The notes: generated from the sequence alone by a model not told the origin. Positions 22,059 through 35,200 are shown, counted from the first letter of the stretch. The stretch is 64,000 bases of DNA from Pilatotrama ljubarskyi (GCA_022385805.1 MU277725.1:131752-195751), one strand, 5' to 3'. Numbers and translations are program-made.

Positions 22059-23789
22059 CCGAGCTCAGGCTGATAAGTACTCATGTCTCAGCTAAGTCCG
22101 CTCTCAACGTAAGGCAGACGGTCCTCGATGCCCTTCTCCTAATCGACGCGTATGACTGATCTGCATCGCTCAAGCTGTCCCGTTGGCGTAATTTGGAAGG
22201 TCAGTTACGCTTATAGGCTCTCTCGTATGCACCATGCATTGACTCATGGCCCTTCCGGAACTCGAGCGCTGAGCCGCAACGAAGAGTCATTATGCCGGCG
22301 CCGCCACACACATCCTGGCCTTCCTGCATTGCCGTGACCTCTATGACATTGATTCTGGGTTGAGCTCAAACTTGCGCCAGACTCGCCACCGTCAAGCAGA
22401 AGACTTTCTCTCGCACTGACAGCTCGGATATCCGCTATGGTCGGCGAGAATGGCACTGCTGACTGGGACGCTTGCCGGACGAGATTCTCTATGGCGTATA
22501 CCTAGGGCGCGCCCCTGAATATGACCAATCTTCCTGCCATAGACTCCTCCTGATGCTTGGCTCGGCAAGCTACCAGCACGGTACTCGTCGGTAGGTGATT
22601 GCGCAGAAAACACTCACCTCCACCAATGGCAACGAGAGTGCTAGTACTAGACTAGATGCGCGGTACGTACCTCCTAAGCGCTGATAATCTTCACGGCCAA
22701 CACGATCTTGCAGGTCCAGTTGAGACTGATCCTCGGCCTTCATATGTTCAACGTTGACGCTCCCAGACGTCTTCATTTTGACTGAGGCGCTCAACCGTCC
22801 ATACAATATACCGAAGGTCCCTTGAGCACCTAAATGCTCGTACAAAGGCGCCACCGGCCATCACGCTGAAATTTCAAGCTCTGACGCTCAAAGATCTATA
22901 TTACATTGCAAACCATGAAGAACCGAGCCTCTGCCCACATCGAGCATTCTTCTGTGCTCGATCCGCCGTCCTTGCGGCAGGCAAGCGCGTGAGGCGTGTC
23001 CGCAGACAAAGGTAGGCCTCCGCATGTTCGCTTGTCAAGTTGCCGTATGCTTTTTGCTGTCTTCGTGACTCTGTATCTGAACCGCCATCATCGGACACCG
23101 AGATATCGCGCGCAAGAGCCGTGTCGCCAGTGGACACGTGTGCAGCGGTACGTGGTGGGTTCAAACTCATGCTACAGTTATCACGTACCCCGCACACGAT
23201 AAGGGCCAAGCTCAAGACACGTAAGTGTGATCTAAGGGATGCGTAAGTTACCCGGATGGCCCCTTCCATAGGACCGACCTCTAACATCAACACGTCTGTT
23301 GTTGTCCTCGAGGCCTCCGACTGCCCATGCACCTGGCCCACCATTCTGGCCTGCCGACCGCCACTTCAGCTGCCATGCAGCGTTGGCAGTGTCGTGAACT
23401 TATTCCCAGGTCCAGGGCAACCTTTACTCGTGGTGAGCTTTCGCACATGCAGGACGTACACCATCAACAGGAACGCGTGTCATCAAATGAGTGACAGTGC
23501 CTACGTTACACTACTACTCGTAGCTGTGTCCATGTACACTATGTCCACAGATACTCGCGTGCGATACAACCCAGCACTTATTCATGACACCAGAACAAGA
23601 GAGAAAGCACTGAGAGCGATAGCAGCCCCGCAGTCAACCAGAGAATGAGTCCATGATAACCTCCCAGACATCCGAGCCCCTGTCAAAGTCCCTCAGTGAC
23701 CAGTTGATCACAAATCCCTGGCCGTCGATGCCTCTCTATCAACCATCCGTCTTCGCCACACCCACCCCTCCTCAACTCCCTTCAGGGCC
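22059..23789. other. Gene-poor stretch between the hAT element and the MFS pseudogene
   Basis: Minus-strand frames at 22570-22854 (from MAPLYEHLGAQGTFGILYGR) and 22901-23344 are open, but neither shows a family motif or a convincing splice partner. I leave the region unassigned. Confidence 0.4.
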
Positions 23790-25719
23790 CTACATCCCAC
23801 CCTCCACTTCCTTCCTACGCCGATGAAAGACAAGCGTCACCACAGAGTCCACACTCACCACCCCCAGAAAGAACCAAAATGCCGCCGCGCACCCCTCATA
23901 CGCTTGGTCACCCCCATGGCGCGCCTCGACGTCCGCCTTGATTGTGCGAACGAGCGAGATCCCGAGCGCAGCGCCGAGCTGCAGGGAGACGTTGAAGAGG
24001 GCGCTGACCGTGCCGGCCATGGATGCGGGGCTCGCGCGGAATATCGCGATGCTGCGAGGGAGCACCGGCGTGAGTATCTACGTATCATGTACGGGTATGC
24101 GAGCGACGATGGGAGAAAAGGAGGGTCACTCACTATGAATGCGTGTAAGTGATCATCGCCCCGCCCGAGCCCAACATGAGCGCAGGTAAAGACATATGGC
24201 CAGTACCTGCTCGAGGTGTTCGCGAAAGGCAGAAGCAGGGTGCCGAATACGCATACGCCCTCGCCGAAGAGGATGATCCACTTCGGGTCGACAATACCTG
24301 ACAGAGGCGCCGTCCAGCTTATCGCGAGTGCGACCAGTCCGACGGGCAACCTGGCATTCAAACGATGAGCGTCAGCGACTCAAGCAGGATGGACGAGAAG
24401 TTCACAAGTGGATTGCAGTAGAAACAGCGCTCCAGTGCCAGACGTCCTGCCAGCGCATCACGAAGACCGTCAGGACGGTAGTCCACCAGAACAGCGGCAT
24501 CAGCGCTGTGACGACGAGGACAGAAAAGTTTGGCAAGAACCACGTCCTCGGTGGGATGGCTGCCTTTCCTGTAGGAATCGTCCGCTCATGGTAGAAGAAC
24601 CCGGCGACCATGAAGATAAGATAGAGAGGATGAGTGGGACGAGCACGCCTGCGTAATCCCACTGTGACCCTGACACGAAGCCGTATATGACGGAGAAGAG
24701 AAACGCGAGCAGCGCCACTATGATACGAGTGTCAGCGAAAGGATGCCCTGAACACCTGTGAACAAACACACCGTGCCTAATCCTCTCCAGCGCGAGTCCC
24801 TCAGCCCCTGGATGACCTCCGCCCGCGGCTCTTTCGCGGGGATGAGAGCGCAGCCCGCGACAATCGGCAAAGCGAAGAACGCCACGAGCCAGAACACCCA
24901 GCGCCACGACACGTGCTGGGCAAATACCGCACCGATCGTCAGACCGAGCACTGTGCCGGCATCTCAGCATCGTTCATGTGTACATGCTCATGTGGGCTCA
25001 CCGTTTCCGACGGCTCCGCAACCAGCGAACGCGCCAATGGCGAGCGCTTGCTCGCTAGGTTCCGGGAATGCGCCGATGAGCAGGGCCAGAGCGGAAGGAA
25101 TAGTCAGGGACCCAGCTGCCGGTAACGCATGAGTGAGTTGAACCACATTGGTCCCCAAAAACGGAGTACAGCTCACCTATACCCATAAGTGCACGCATAA
25201 AGATGAGCAGGATCTTGTTGGAGACGAACCCTGATCCAATGGAGAGCATGCCCAGGACAGACATGCCACCGACGTATACGAGCTCTATGATGGTGCGTCA
25301 GATGTTCGTCGTATGTCTCAGTGAGGAATGTTTCTCACTTGGATCATACAGGTCACTAATCCGACCGCTCTGCAGAGCACCCATCTGTCAGCTAGCATCT
25401 TCACGCAGACCGGAGCTAGCAGCACCCACCAGAAGCAAGAACGAGGCGAAGCTGAGCTGGTACGCGCTAAGTAACCAGGTGATCTTCCCCTCAGACATAC
25501 CCAGGGCCCCCGCCAAAGTGGGCGCCGCGGACAGCAACGCAAATTGTGGAACACGTCGCGGAACTGCGCCAGACAGAACACGAGCAGGAGCACATATCGC
25601 CTCCCGGGCGAGTACTCCTGCGAGACCCGTCCGCCGTCCACCCCCCGAGTTGGCAATAGAGGTATCGACCCGTTATCCGTGTTGAGCCCTTGCGGGCTGG
25701 TGGGCGGAGATGCGGGCAT
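23790..25719 (-). pseudogene. Decayed paralogue of the MFS exporter
   Basis: Exon by exon this region matches the MFS gene at 15261-17364: EYSPGRRYVLLLVFCLAQF, GMSVLGMLSIGSGFVSNKI, SLTIPSALALLIGAF, AGCGAVGN, LGLTIGAVFAQHVSWRWVFWLVAFFALP, PRTWFLPNFSVL, AFWFFLGVVSVDSVV. Two lesions break it. Near 25541-25545 one base is missing relative to the paralogue, so LLSAAPTLAGALGMSEG drops out of frame after DVFHN. Near 24615-24625 a 5-nt TTATC insertion shifts the frame just before FMVAGFFYHE. Neither coincides with plausible splice sites. Sequencing error in both places is possible but less likely than decay. The short tail lacks the charged extension of the intact copy. Confidence 0.78.
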
Positions 25720-26426
25720 GCCTTCGTAACGATTGCCCGTCTAGTGGCGCGGCTTGTAAAGAGCTAGAGATAGTATGAGCGTGTACATGCAGACTTAGAC
25801 GACCTTCGCGGTTGGAGTTCGTTGAACGACTCGAACTCCGTCCTCCGGACCACATGCGGGATGGAAAGCTCGCTGTCGCCGTCGGCGCGAAGGTCGTATG
25901 CGCGCGCGAACAGTTCGTGAACGGTCGGGGGTCGAGGAGACAAGAAGGGAACGGCGCCTGCGGCCATGCAGGCATTTATCAGGCGCAAGTTGGACTAGAT
26001 AATCCACATTTCCTGCCATACGAGGCGGTGCAGGCAGGATCTGCGATGAACATCGCTGCCAGGGCTGTGTGAGGCCGGTCGTGCCCCCGGACAGAGAAAG
26101 GGCGACCGGTATTATAATAATTAGCGAGCCGCGTAATCGTCTGGACGCAATTTGATTCGCCGACTAACCGGAGTGCAGCGGTATCATGCAGGAGAGCCAA
26201 GAGATTCAGAACATGCTGAGATGGTCTAAGTATCAGTGAGGTGTCTCTTGGGAGGTAAATGAGCTCGGCTCCTTGTCAGATCGTAGGCTATGTAGCTTCA
26301 AACTTCGGCTCGAGAGCTCGAGAAGGTGACGTCCATAATCGGACGTGCTCGCGAAATCTACTCACTCACTCTAGCTCTCGACAAGCTCTTGAGGTTGACG
26401 CAGAGTCGGGACGTTGTCTGCCTGAA

Positions 26427-26447
26427 CGCTGAGCGCTGAGCGCTGAG
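26427..26447. repeat. 7-bp tandem repeat, three copies
   Basis: CGCTGAG is repeated three times without a break. Confidence 0.8.
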
Positions 26448-26549
26448 CCTCCCTCGCGAACCTGGATGTGGGGAGTGGCAACGCCTGCAGAGCCTGTGGA
26501 CCGCTTAGTCATCAGGCGCTGGGGGAAAAGATGGGCATCGCAAGTTCGA

Positions 26550-26565
26550 CGCGCGCGCGCGCGCG
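26550..26565. repeat. (CG)8 dinucleotide run
   Basis: Sixteen bases of alternating C and G, unusual in a genome where CpG tracts tend to mutate. Confidence 0.85.
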
Positions 26566-26646
26566 TTGAGCGCTAACTACTGTGGCTGATCGCGCGCACC
26601 TACTGTACATTACACAAGATCACTATTGTATGGTATTCGAAGCATT

Positions 26647-27078
26647 TCAGGGGCAGCGAGGCAGAATGTATCTCAGGAGGATATATCTATGACGATGTGC
26701 CCACAATGGTGTCAGTGCGGAAGAGGGGTTGCCGTATATATGCAGCTTCTTCAGCTTCCGTACCCACGACGTCTCGCCTGCGCGCGCGCGGTAGCGTGCG
26801 ATGGCCATCGTCAGTACTTCCACCATATCCTGCTTCCGCTTCAGTGTGAACTTCGCCGGCACCATAGGATCCTTTTCGCGCTTTCAGTATGCATCCAGCT
26901 GCCTGTCAAGGCCGGGAATCTTGAGCCTTGTGAGCACTTCGACATCCAGGATCAGCACAATCGCATTTACTTTGGCCGTGGCGGCGTCCGCCCTGTCTTG
27001 CTTCAATGCTTGTCCCTTTCGTCGCGAGCATGCCGCGCTGCAACCGCGAATCTGATCGTATGGGCTCGCGCGTGTCAC
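26647..27078 (-). pseudogene. Broken ORF of unknown family
   Basis: One minus-strand frame reads through KVNAIVLILDVEVLTRLKI and PGLDRQLDAY, meets a single TGA at 26884-26886, then continues as KREKDPMVPAKFTLKRKQ and MVEVLTMAIARYRAR. The two halves look like one domain interrupted by a CGA-to-TGA change. The helical, Lys/Leu-rich pattern recalls short DNA-binding-like modules in basidiomycete transposon-derived proteins, but I cannot name a family. An alternative is two unrelated chance frames. Confidence 0.3.
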
Positions 27079-28541
27079 GTGATGCGATCAAACGCGAAAG
27101 TGGCAGCAGCGCGCGTCTCGCTTCGCACTCGCGCCGCTGTCCCCTATCCATGCAAGTTTGGGCTTGCGCTTGCTCGCGCGCCTGGAAACGAACCATCGCG
27201 ATCATCGAATGCTACTTGGATGCAGATATTGAGTAGAATCAATCTCGTATAGTATATCCTCTTCGCCCCCCGCTGTCTGTATGTCATTCCGTGATCGAAA
27301 ATTGTACTATGTTTTCTACTCAGTCTTTAGTTAACATTCCAATGGTGCATCTACACCACTTTTTAGGCCGTCGCGCGGCGAGAGATTGCATAGAACATCT
27401 TTCGATGTCCGTGCCCACATCTCAGGGCGTCTATGGAATTTACAAACAGTTACAAACAGGATTTCGCTCGCAGGCGTTGCCACTCCCCACTGGATGCATG
27501 TCCGTCGGATCTGCGATCAGCGCCCTCTGGCATTGCCGGGCGCGGTCCCACCGACTATTATAGTACTCCCACGCGCGCGGAGGACAGTACTAGTGCGCAT
27601 GCCGTGCGTCTGATCCGCCTTCGCCGCCCTCCTGGATCCTTGCCACCACGGTCCACAAGCTTCAGCCTCCCTCGGCGAGGTTTCCTAGGCCTGTCGCCTG
27701 CAATTGTTTCTGCAGCTCGCGAGATACTATTACTAGATACACATCAACTCGAGGCCTCAGGCACTGAACTTCGCAGGAGGGACCTGACTCGATCGTACAG
27801 CAATTCTAGTCCGTCCTCCGTCGCTCAGATGCCCGTCTCATATCACCACGGCCGTGACGAATTTACAACTTGAAAGACCTCTCGAACTTGAACCTCTACG
27901 CGCATATGCCTGGTACTGCGACACAAATGCTCAGCCTCTACACGCGGCTCGCTCTTTCTCCTGGGTGTATGACTTGCTACGGATTGCGTCTCTTTCCTAC
28001 GAGCCTCACAGTCTGGCTAGCACTTCCCCCTTCCACTGGCGATTTTGGTCTCCTCCAGGCCTCGAGCATAAGAGCACTATAATGTAGACCACAGGCCCCG
28101 TCGACATCATCAAGTCCATCATGCGGCCTTCGCCCCTGCAGTGCCTGCACCGCCATGGAATGATGTCGTTGCACCGTGCTCTTGGCATCCAGGATCCACC
28201 CCGACGGGCTCCGTGATATGTGGCCATCCTGCGTTTTCTGGCGATGCTGGTGCGCTAACTCTGCACTGGCATGCTCGCGGCGGGCCTGCCAGCACCGAGC
28301 AGTCGTGATGCATGTAATCCCACACGCTCTGGCCAAGGCTAGCTGAACAGGATACCCCTGCACTCAGTCTCAGGGCTCGGATCGTTGCGCTGGTCTGACT
28401 AACAGGACAAGAAGAGGTAACTATAATACAGGAATATGTTTAGCAGAGGTCCCATCCATCCTCGTTCCCCCGTGCACTCGATAGCTGCAGCCTCCGGGCA
28501 TGTAAACCTCATCCTTCGTGCTTTCCGCCTCACCTCAAAAC
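27079..28541. other. Unassigned stretch
   Basis: No reading frame with a recognisable motif was found on either strand between the broken ORF and the SLATT gene stop. Confidence 0.4.
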
Positions 28542-29901
28542 TCACACCGGCAACGTCGTCTTCTCCCTCACCGGCTGCGGCTGCGGCTGGCCGGGCTGCA
28601 TCTGCTCGCCCACCCCGCCCGACCCATTCCCCATGATTTCCTCGAACCTTCTTCTGTACCGCTCGATTTTTGCGTCGTACTCCGAACCTACGACGTACCC
28701 CTTGTCCAGCACGAACGCCTTCGCGTCGCGGATAAAGCCCTCGAGGTCGCGCACCCGGATCGCGGAGTGCTCGGGCTCGCCCGAGCCGCGCGCTTTTGCC
28801 AGGTAGGACGCGGCCAAGGTAGACATCCCGCCAAGCACGGACGTCGCGATCGATGTCTATCGCGATGGTCAACGCCTGGGTGGTGGATGACTGACAGTAA
28901 GAAGGGCGGATTTACCTGGCGTCCCGTGGTCGCCGCTGCGACACCCGTGGTCAGTGCGCCCAATACGACCTGTGCGCCAATGGCACAGTTCAAGGCCCAA
29001 GCGTGCGCCTTCGCTATATGCGCGCCCGTGAGTGGCTAATCGTGTGGGTCAGACATCTCCACTCACCTTTCAATGCAGCTTCGTCCCGCTCAGCTTGTGC
29101 TGCATCTAGCGTGGGCTGCAGTCGCTCCTCGACAGTCTTCTCCCCGCTCACCGTGAGCGTCCCGGATAGCGCAAGGCTCTGGCGCCGTCGCTGCCCGTTG
29201 AAAAGAGGCACAGGTACAGACGCTACCGGGACACTTGGCACTACGTGGTCGAGTACCGAGGGGCGCGACGTCAGCCCCGAAGGGTTCAGCTCTTGCGCAA
29301 ACCCGTTGCCCCCATCGAACATCGGGGGCTCGGTGAGCGTGATCGAGCGCGAGTGCCGCTCCATGCCGGGGCGTGCAGAACTGGCGGCGCGCGTCGGCCT
29401 GCGGATGCTGGTCGTAGGTGTGGCTACGCCCTTACCGGATCCGTTGCCACTCGCTTCGACATGGGAGCCCAAGCTGAGCGGTCGGTTCGACGCATGCTCG
29501 CTCCCGGGCGTGGCGACGACGTTGTCCTCCTCCGAGGAGCCGCGCGGCGACGACCTCAGTTTTTGCTTGCCGGTATTGGAGGGACCGGCTTGTGCGTTGG
29601 CGTAGTCGTGCTGAGGAAGAGGGCTCGGGGATGGCATCCTCAAGATAGACGGTGTCTGCGGCGCGGACGCTGGGAATTGCGATGGGTGAGGAGCAACGTC
29701 GCCCGAGTGAGCAGGAGAGGGCATAGCGATAGGAACGGGAGGGACCGGCTTCCTGTATTGCACTGGCAGTGGCGAAGTCGTGGTGTTGGTGCTGGTCTGC
29801 GCGGGTTCCTCGCGGTCGGCGTGCGGCTCGCTCGCGTTTGTGGGTGAGGCGGGTGGCGTGCGCGTGGGGCTGTCCTGGCTGCTGCGTTGGTGGGGGTCCA
29901 T
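28542..29901 (-). CDS. SLATT-domain (fungal type) two-TM membrane protein
   Basis: Three exons join in frame: 29067-29901, 28916-29013 and 28542-28856, giving 415 residues. The first 270 are Pro/Ser/Thr-rich and probably disordered. The C-terminal third carries two membrane segments, WALNCAIGAQVVLGALTTGVAAAT and TSVLGGMSTLAASYLAKA, followed by RGSGEPEHSAIRVRDLEGFIRDAKAF. This is the pattern of the fungal SLATT family (SMODS and SLOG-associating 2TM effector). In bacteria SLATT proteins are predicted pore-forming effectors tied to nucleotide-sensing defence systems; the fungal role is untested. No SMODS, SLOG or NLR gene is adjacent, so a defence role is inference only. The TMs, the intervening turn and the SGEPE motif give good family support. 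Confidence 0.78.
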
Positions 29902-32271
29902 GATGTCGCTCGCGCAGACAAGGCGATGGGTGGCCGATTGTCAGTCGCCTCTTATACTTGTGCGCTCTCGAGCTAGCCACGGCAGCGAGACGGTCGCTTC
30001 GCGAAGGTGGCACAAAGGGAATCATCCCTTTTCAGGCCACCTTCCATTCACCCGATTCCGGCCACGTCAGGCTCCGATCCGCAGCCCCCACAATGGCAAT
30101 GCAATCACTCGGCTTGCAGATGGCGTTGCAGCCAAACTCGATGCTACTCGGCTCCCTGTGTGGCTGCACTGCTGCTAGTCTCGACGGCGAGTGGACCTAC
30201 AAACCCGCCGCGGCCTCTGCGCGCGCAGACTCAGTTTTCTGGGCTGCCGCTGCTCTCGCCCGTGCGGTCCTTACGGCATGTGACACATCTCTCTACGACC
30301 GGCGCAGCTCCAGAACGCGAAGGCTAGCCGAACTCAATCTCCAATTCATCGACGCGACGCTCTCGCGCCGAGCTTCTCACCGCGCTCTCCCTCGTACCGC
30401 CCGAGATTCCCGGACAGCCGGTGGAGGTCCTGACAAACGTGAGCAACATGAGCAGCTTCCCCGTCCCCCACACCACATGGCCTGTCAACGGTCCGCAGAG
30501 CGTCCCGCTGCTGCACCTTGCTTCCGTACGCTTCTCAGCACGCATGTCCACCCAGTCTCCGTCACCTGCTGCGATTTCATGACTGTCACTTGTCGCTTGT
30601 CGTCTTGCTCTGTGCGATCGCAGTTTGTGGGGCTCTGGGCGATCTATACCGTAAAGGCCTCCGGACATACCCCAGCAGCGACGGAACCATGCCGTCTTCT
30701 ATCACCTTGCTCGACAGTTGTTACACTTCGAAGCCCGACCCTCGAGCTCCAGGCCTGCAGACCTCGAGTCTGAGCGCTGAGAGCGCCGGCGCGGTACTAT
30801 ATTTATAGAAGGTATATAGATCAACACCGTACTCGACGGAACCTTGGGCTAATCCTGACATACCCACCGAGTCAGGACACCTTGGCGTTGGAGACATCGG
30901 GAGAGAAAGTTACTATCTCGACGAGCATCGCAGGTGGATCCAAGGGCTAGAATCAGCGTCGTCTCCCGACCCGCAGGGTCACCGGTCAGGGGCTGGCAAG
31001 ATGGCGTCGGGCGTAATACTGCTGCCACTGGAACACAAGCCAGGGCCCTCGGCATCTCGTCCGTTCGGCGAACGTGCGGCTCAGGTCGGCGAGCAATCGA
31101 GCGATCGGACTGAAGCTAGGACAACGTCCTGTTACTGCAGTGGAGCGCCCTACCCAGAATGTTGCCAGCGTTCGGAACGCCTGAAGCACGAAGCACGACG
31201 ATCCGCACGCATGCGGGTACTAACTAGGCATGCTCGCGCTCGCGCTAGCAGGCCCCCGGCTCCGATGTTTTGTTGTGTGTCACCTCAGCGCTCTGAAGTA
31301 TGGACGCCGCCGCTGGCGAACTATCGGTAGGACATGCGTCGAAAGCTTCTCCAGTCAGGCATGCGCCATCTTTCGCTCGCCTGCTTCCTCGCCGTCATAC
31401 ACGCTCAGCTTGTCGTGGTCCATTGCAGGGTGTTGACGAGAGTGGGGTCCCTGTCGTCCAATTCCCACTTACGGGGCCAGGACAGTACCCGTGTTCATGG
31501 TATTGGACTCAAAGCTGTCGGATTGTAGCCTGAACTGCCACCTTGATATGACACGAGCCCGATGGGGATGGCCCTTCTTGGGAGTACAATGGTGACAAGC
31601 AGGTAGAAATCGGTACACAGGAAACATCTGAATAGTCAATTGAATATCCATGACCCATGCTGGCACACGGCATGACAGTCACTTGACGCTCCGGGGCATT
31701 TTATAGGACCTGTTAGCTGGCTTCAAGAAAACCCTTCACCCTCAGGCCGCTTGTAAGCTTGACCCTGGACATCAGTTGCAGCGAGTCTATGAAGTTCCTA
31801 GTAGACATAGCGGGCATCATGATATTGCCCTTGAAGACCACTCGAGGTGTCGTGCTGTCGGCGAATCATGTGTTGCTGTTTTCCGGCTATAATCACTAGC
31901 ATTGGGCCCCTTCATCCCTGTGCGTGAATCCCTGCAGACCTCGTATGCTCTCTTTGAGCCAGCAAGGAAGTCGAACGGACCACAACGCCTGCCAGAATCG
32001 GTGACGCACTCGAGTTGCATGGGCGCTTACCTCGATCGCCAAGCAGGGAGATAAATTGGGGATAGCGGGGATCTCCGAGATCTCGCTGGTAATGGGTTGT
32101 GCACGTGACCTGCGCTCTGGGTTTTCTGCTTGCGAGTGGGCACCGCGTTTCTTTTTCTCTTCCTCTTCACTCGAACGCGGACCACTCGTGGAGCGAGCGA
32201 GCGAAGAGGAAGAGACAAAACACAACGCCCACGACATACGACACGCACAATCCCATTCTTTTCACGCAGCC
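29902..32271. other. Gene-free stretch, divergent promoters of the SLATT gene and URA2
   Basis: Over 2.3 kb I find no coding motif. The right end, just before URA2, has pyrimidine-rich tracts (around 32150-32165) typical of fungal promoters. Confidence 0.45.
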
Positions 32272-35200
32272 ATGGCCCTCTCCAACCCCGCGCACGCTAC
32301 CAACGTCGTCCGCCCCGTCCTCGCTCGCTCCGCAAGCAATTACCCCAACGGCATCCCCGCCGCACCCATTGCTGCACCCTCGGTCCAAGGTGAAAATCAG
32401 CTCGTAGATGCTGTTCTCGAGCTTGCGGATGGAACGGCCTTTCGCGGCATAAGTTTCGGTGCGGAGGGGAAGAGCGTCGCCGGAGAGTGCGTCTTCCAGA
32501 CCGGTACGTCTTTTTTTCTCGCTTTGGTCGCGGTGCACACGTATTCATCGAACATGGCACTGGCAGGTATGGTCGGCTACACGGAGTCCCTCACAGACCC
32601 GTCCTATGAAGGTCAGATTCTCATCCTCACGTACCCGCTCATCGGAAACTACGGTGTCCCCCCTCGTCCCAAGGACGTCTCGGTCGACGACATCCCGCAC
32701 GACTTCGAGTCGTCGCGCATCCATGTCGCCGCGCTCGTCGTCGGGTCCTACTCGGAAGACTACAGCCACTTCCTCGCGGGCTCCTCCCTCGGCCAATGGC
32801 TCAAGGAGAGCGGCGTCCCCGCCCTCTTCGGCGTCGACACCCGCGCGCTCACCAAAAAGATCCGGGAGAAGGGATCCATGCTCGGAAAGATCCTCGCGCG
32901 CGCGAAGGACGCTCCCGCGGGTAGGCGGGCTGCTCTGCTCCCGGCGTCCACCCCCGCTTCGCGGGCCCCCTCGCCGCCCGGGGCCCCGGGTAGCGCGGCC
33001 TGGCGCGAGGACTACGTCGACGTCCCGTTCCGCGATCCGAACCAGGACAACCTGGTTGCGGTCGTGTCTACTAAGGCACCGCGCATTTACAAACCGGTCG
33101 TCGAGCCGAAGATGCACCCGTCGGGCAAGCGTCCTCTGCGTGTGATTGCAGTAGACGTCGGTATGAAGTACAATCAAATTCGCTGCTTCACGCATCGCGG
33201 CGTAGAGCTCAAGGTCGTCCCATGGGACTACGACTACCTCTCGAGCTCGGAGGAGCCGTTCGACGGTCTCTTCATATCTAACGGCCCGGGTGATCCTACC
33301 ATGGTTAAGCCGACTATCGAGCGCCTTGCTTGCGCCATGGAGAAGGCAGATCGCCCCATCTTCGGCATCTGTCTGGGTCACCAGCTGCTCGCGCTCGCGG
33401 CCGGCGCTAAGACCTCCAAAATGAAGTACGGTAATCGCGGGCACAACATCCCGTGCACCGACGCGCTCAGCGGGCGCTGCTATATCACCAGCCAGAACCA
33501 CGGGTACCAGGTCGAGGCGGCCTCGCTGCCCGAGGGCTGGAAGGAGCTCTTCCAGAACGCGAATGACGGCAGCAACGAGGGCATCTACTGCGTCGACAAG
33601 CCGTTCTTCTCCGTACAGTTCCACCCCGAGAGCACGCCCGGCCCGCGCGACACCGAATTCCTCTTCGAGGTGTTCATCCAGAACATCCTCGACTGCGCGT
33701 CGACCGGCGCGGGCGTGCCCATCTCGATGCCTGGCGGGACGAAGGCGGAGAACGAGGCGCGCGTGCCGCGCGCGGACGTGCAGAAGGTGCTCATCCTCGG
33801 CTCTGGTGGGCTTTCGATCGGGCAGGCGGGCGAGTTCGACTATTCAGGCTCGCAGGCGATCAAGGCGCTCAAAGAAGAAGGCATCTACACCATCCTCGTG
33901 AACCCCAACATCGCAACCATCGCGACGTCGCGCGGGCTCGCGGACAAGGTGTACTTCCTGCCCGTCACGCCCGAGTTCGTGCGCAAGATCATCAAGTACG
34001 AGAAGCCGGACGGGATTTACGTCACGTTCGGCGGGCAGACCGCGCTCAACGTCGGCATCAAGCTCAAGGACGAGTTCGAGAGCCTGGGGTGCAAGGTGCT
34101 CGGCACTCCCATCGATACGATCATCATGACCGAGGACCGCCAGCTATTCGCGAGCGCGATGGCGGAGATCGGGGAGCGCTGCGCGCAGTCGAGCACGGCG
34201 ACGACGACGGAGGAGGCCGTCGCGGCGGCGAACACGATCGGCTACCCTGTCATCGTGCGCGCGGCATACGCGCTGGGTGGTCTCGGCTCCGGCTTCGCGC
34301 AGGACGAGCACCAGCTGAAGGCGCTGTGCAGCAAGGCGTTCGCGACGAGCCCGCAGGTACTCGTTGAGAAGAGCATGAAGGGCTGGAAAGAGATCGAGTA
34401 CGAGGTCGTGCGCGACTGCCGCGACAACTGCATCACCGTCTGCAACATGGAGGTACGTCCCCTCGTGCGTCGCGAGCCTCACATGTCGCTAAGCCGCTCC
34501 TGTCTTAGAACTTCGACCCGCTCGGTATCCATACCGGAGATTCGATCGTCGTTGCACCGTCGCAGACGCTCTCGGACGCCGACTACAACATGCTCCGTAC
34601 CACCGCGATCAACGTCATCCGGCACCTGGGCGTCGTCGGAGAATGCAACATCCAATACGCGTTGAACCCGACGTCCAAGGAGTACTGCATCATCGAGGTA
34701 CTTCGTGCCCCCGCTCCTCTCTATCACAATTCAGACAAACTAACACTCTACTAGGTCAACGCGCGTCTCTCGCGTTCCTCCGCGCTCGCCTCGAAGGCCA
34801 CGGGTTACCCGCTCGCGTTCATCGCGGCCAAGCTCGGGCTCGGCATCCCGCTGAACGAGATCAAGAACTCGGTCACGAAGGTCACCTCGGCGTGCTTCGA
34901 GCCGAGCTTGGACTACGTCGTGGTGAAGATCCCGCGCTGGGATCTCAAGAAGTTCAGCCGCGTGAGCCGCCTGCTGAGCAGCAGCATGAAGAGCGTCGGC
35001 GAGGTCATGAGCATCGGCCGCTCGTTCCAGGAGACGATCCAGAAGGCGATCCGGGCTATTGACGATCAGTTCTCTGGCTTCGCTAAGGTATGCCTATCTT
35101 CATCTTTTAATGGGATGAGTACTTACGGGCGGCCAGAACGACTACGTTGAGGATATCGACGAGGAGCTCATGAACCCGACCGACAAGCGCATCTTCGCGA

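Larger units (their letters stand above)
25720..26646. other. Unassigned stretch with short simple repeats
   Basis: The minus-strand frame over 25764-25988 is open (VHELFARAYDLRADGDSELS), but I recognise no family. Three head-to-tail copies of CGCTGAG occur at 26427-26447 and a (CG)8 run at 26550-26565. Confidence 0.4.

Noticed and set aside
22570..23344. Two minus-strand frames considered as one spliced gene
   Set aside because: No junction with consistent phase and no recognisable domain; left as unassigned.
26427..26565. Short tandem and CG repeats considered as CRISPR-like or centromeric
   Set aside because: Units of 7 and 2 bp without spacers are simple repeats; CRISPR arrays are not expected in a fungal nuclear genome.
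29958..30773. 271-codon plus-strand frame upstream of URA2
   Set aside because: Composition is random-looking, with no motif, no splice partner and no promoter signal.
32545..33624. Open 359-codon frame on the minus strand
   Set aside because: It is the antisense shadow of the URA2 glutaminase domain.
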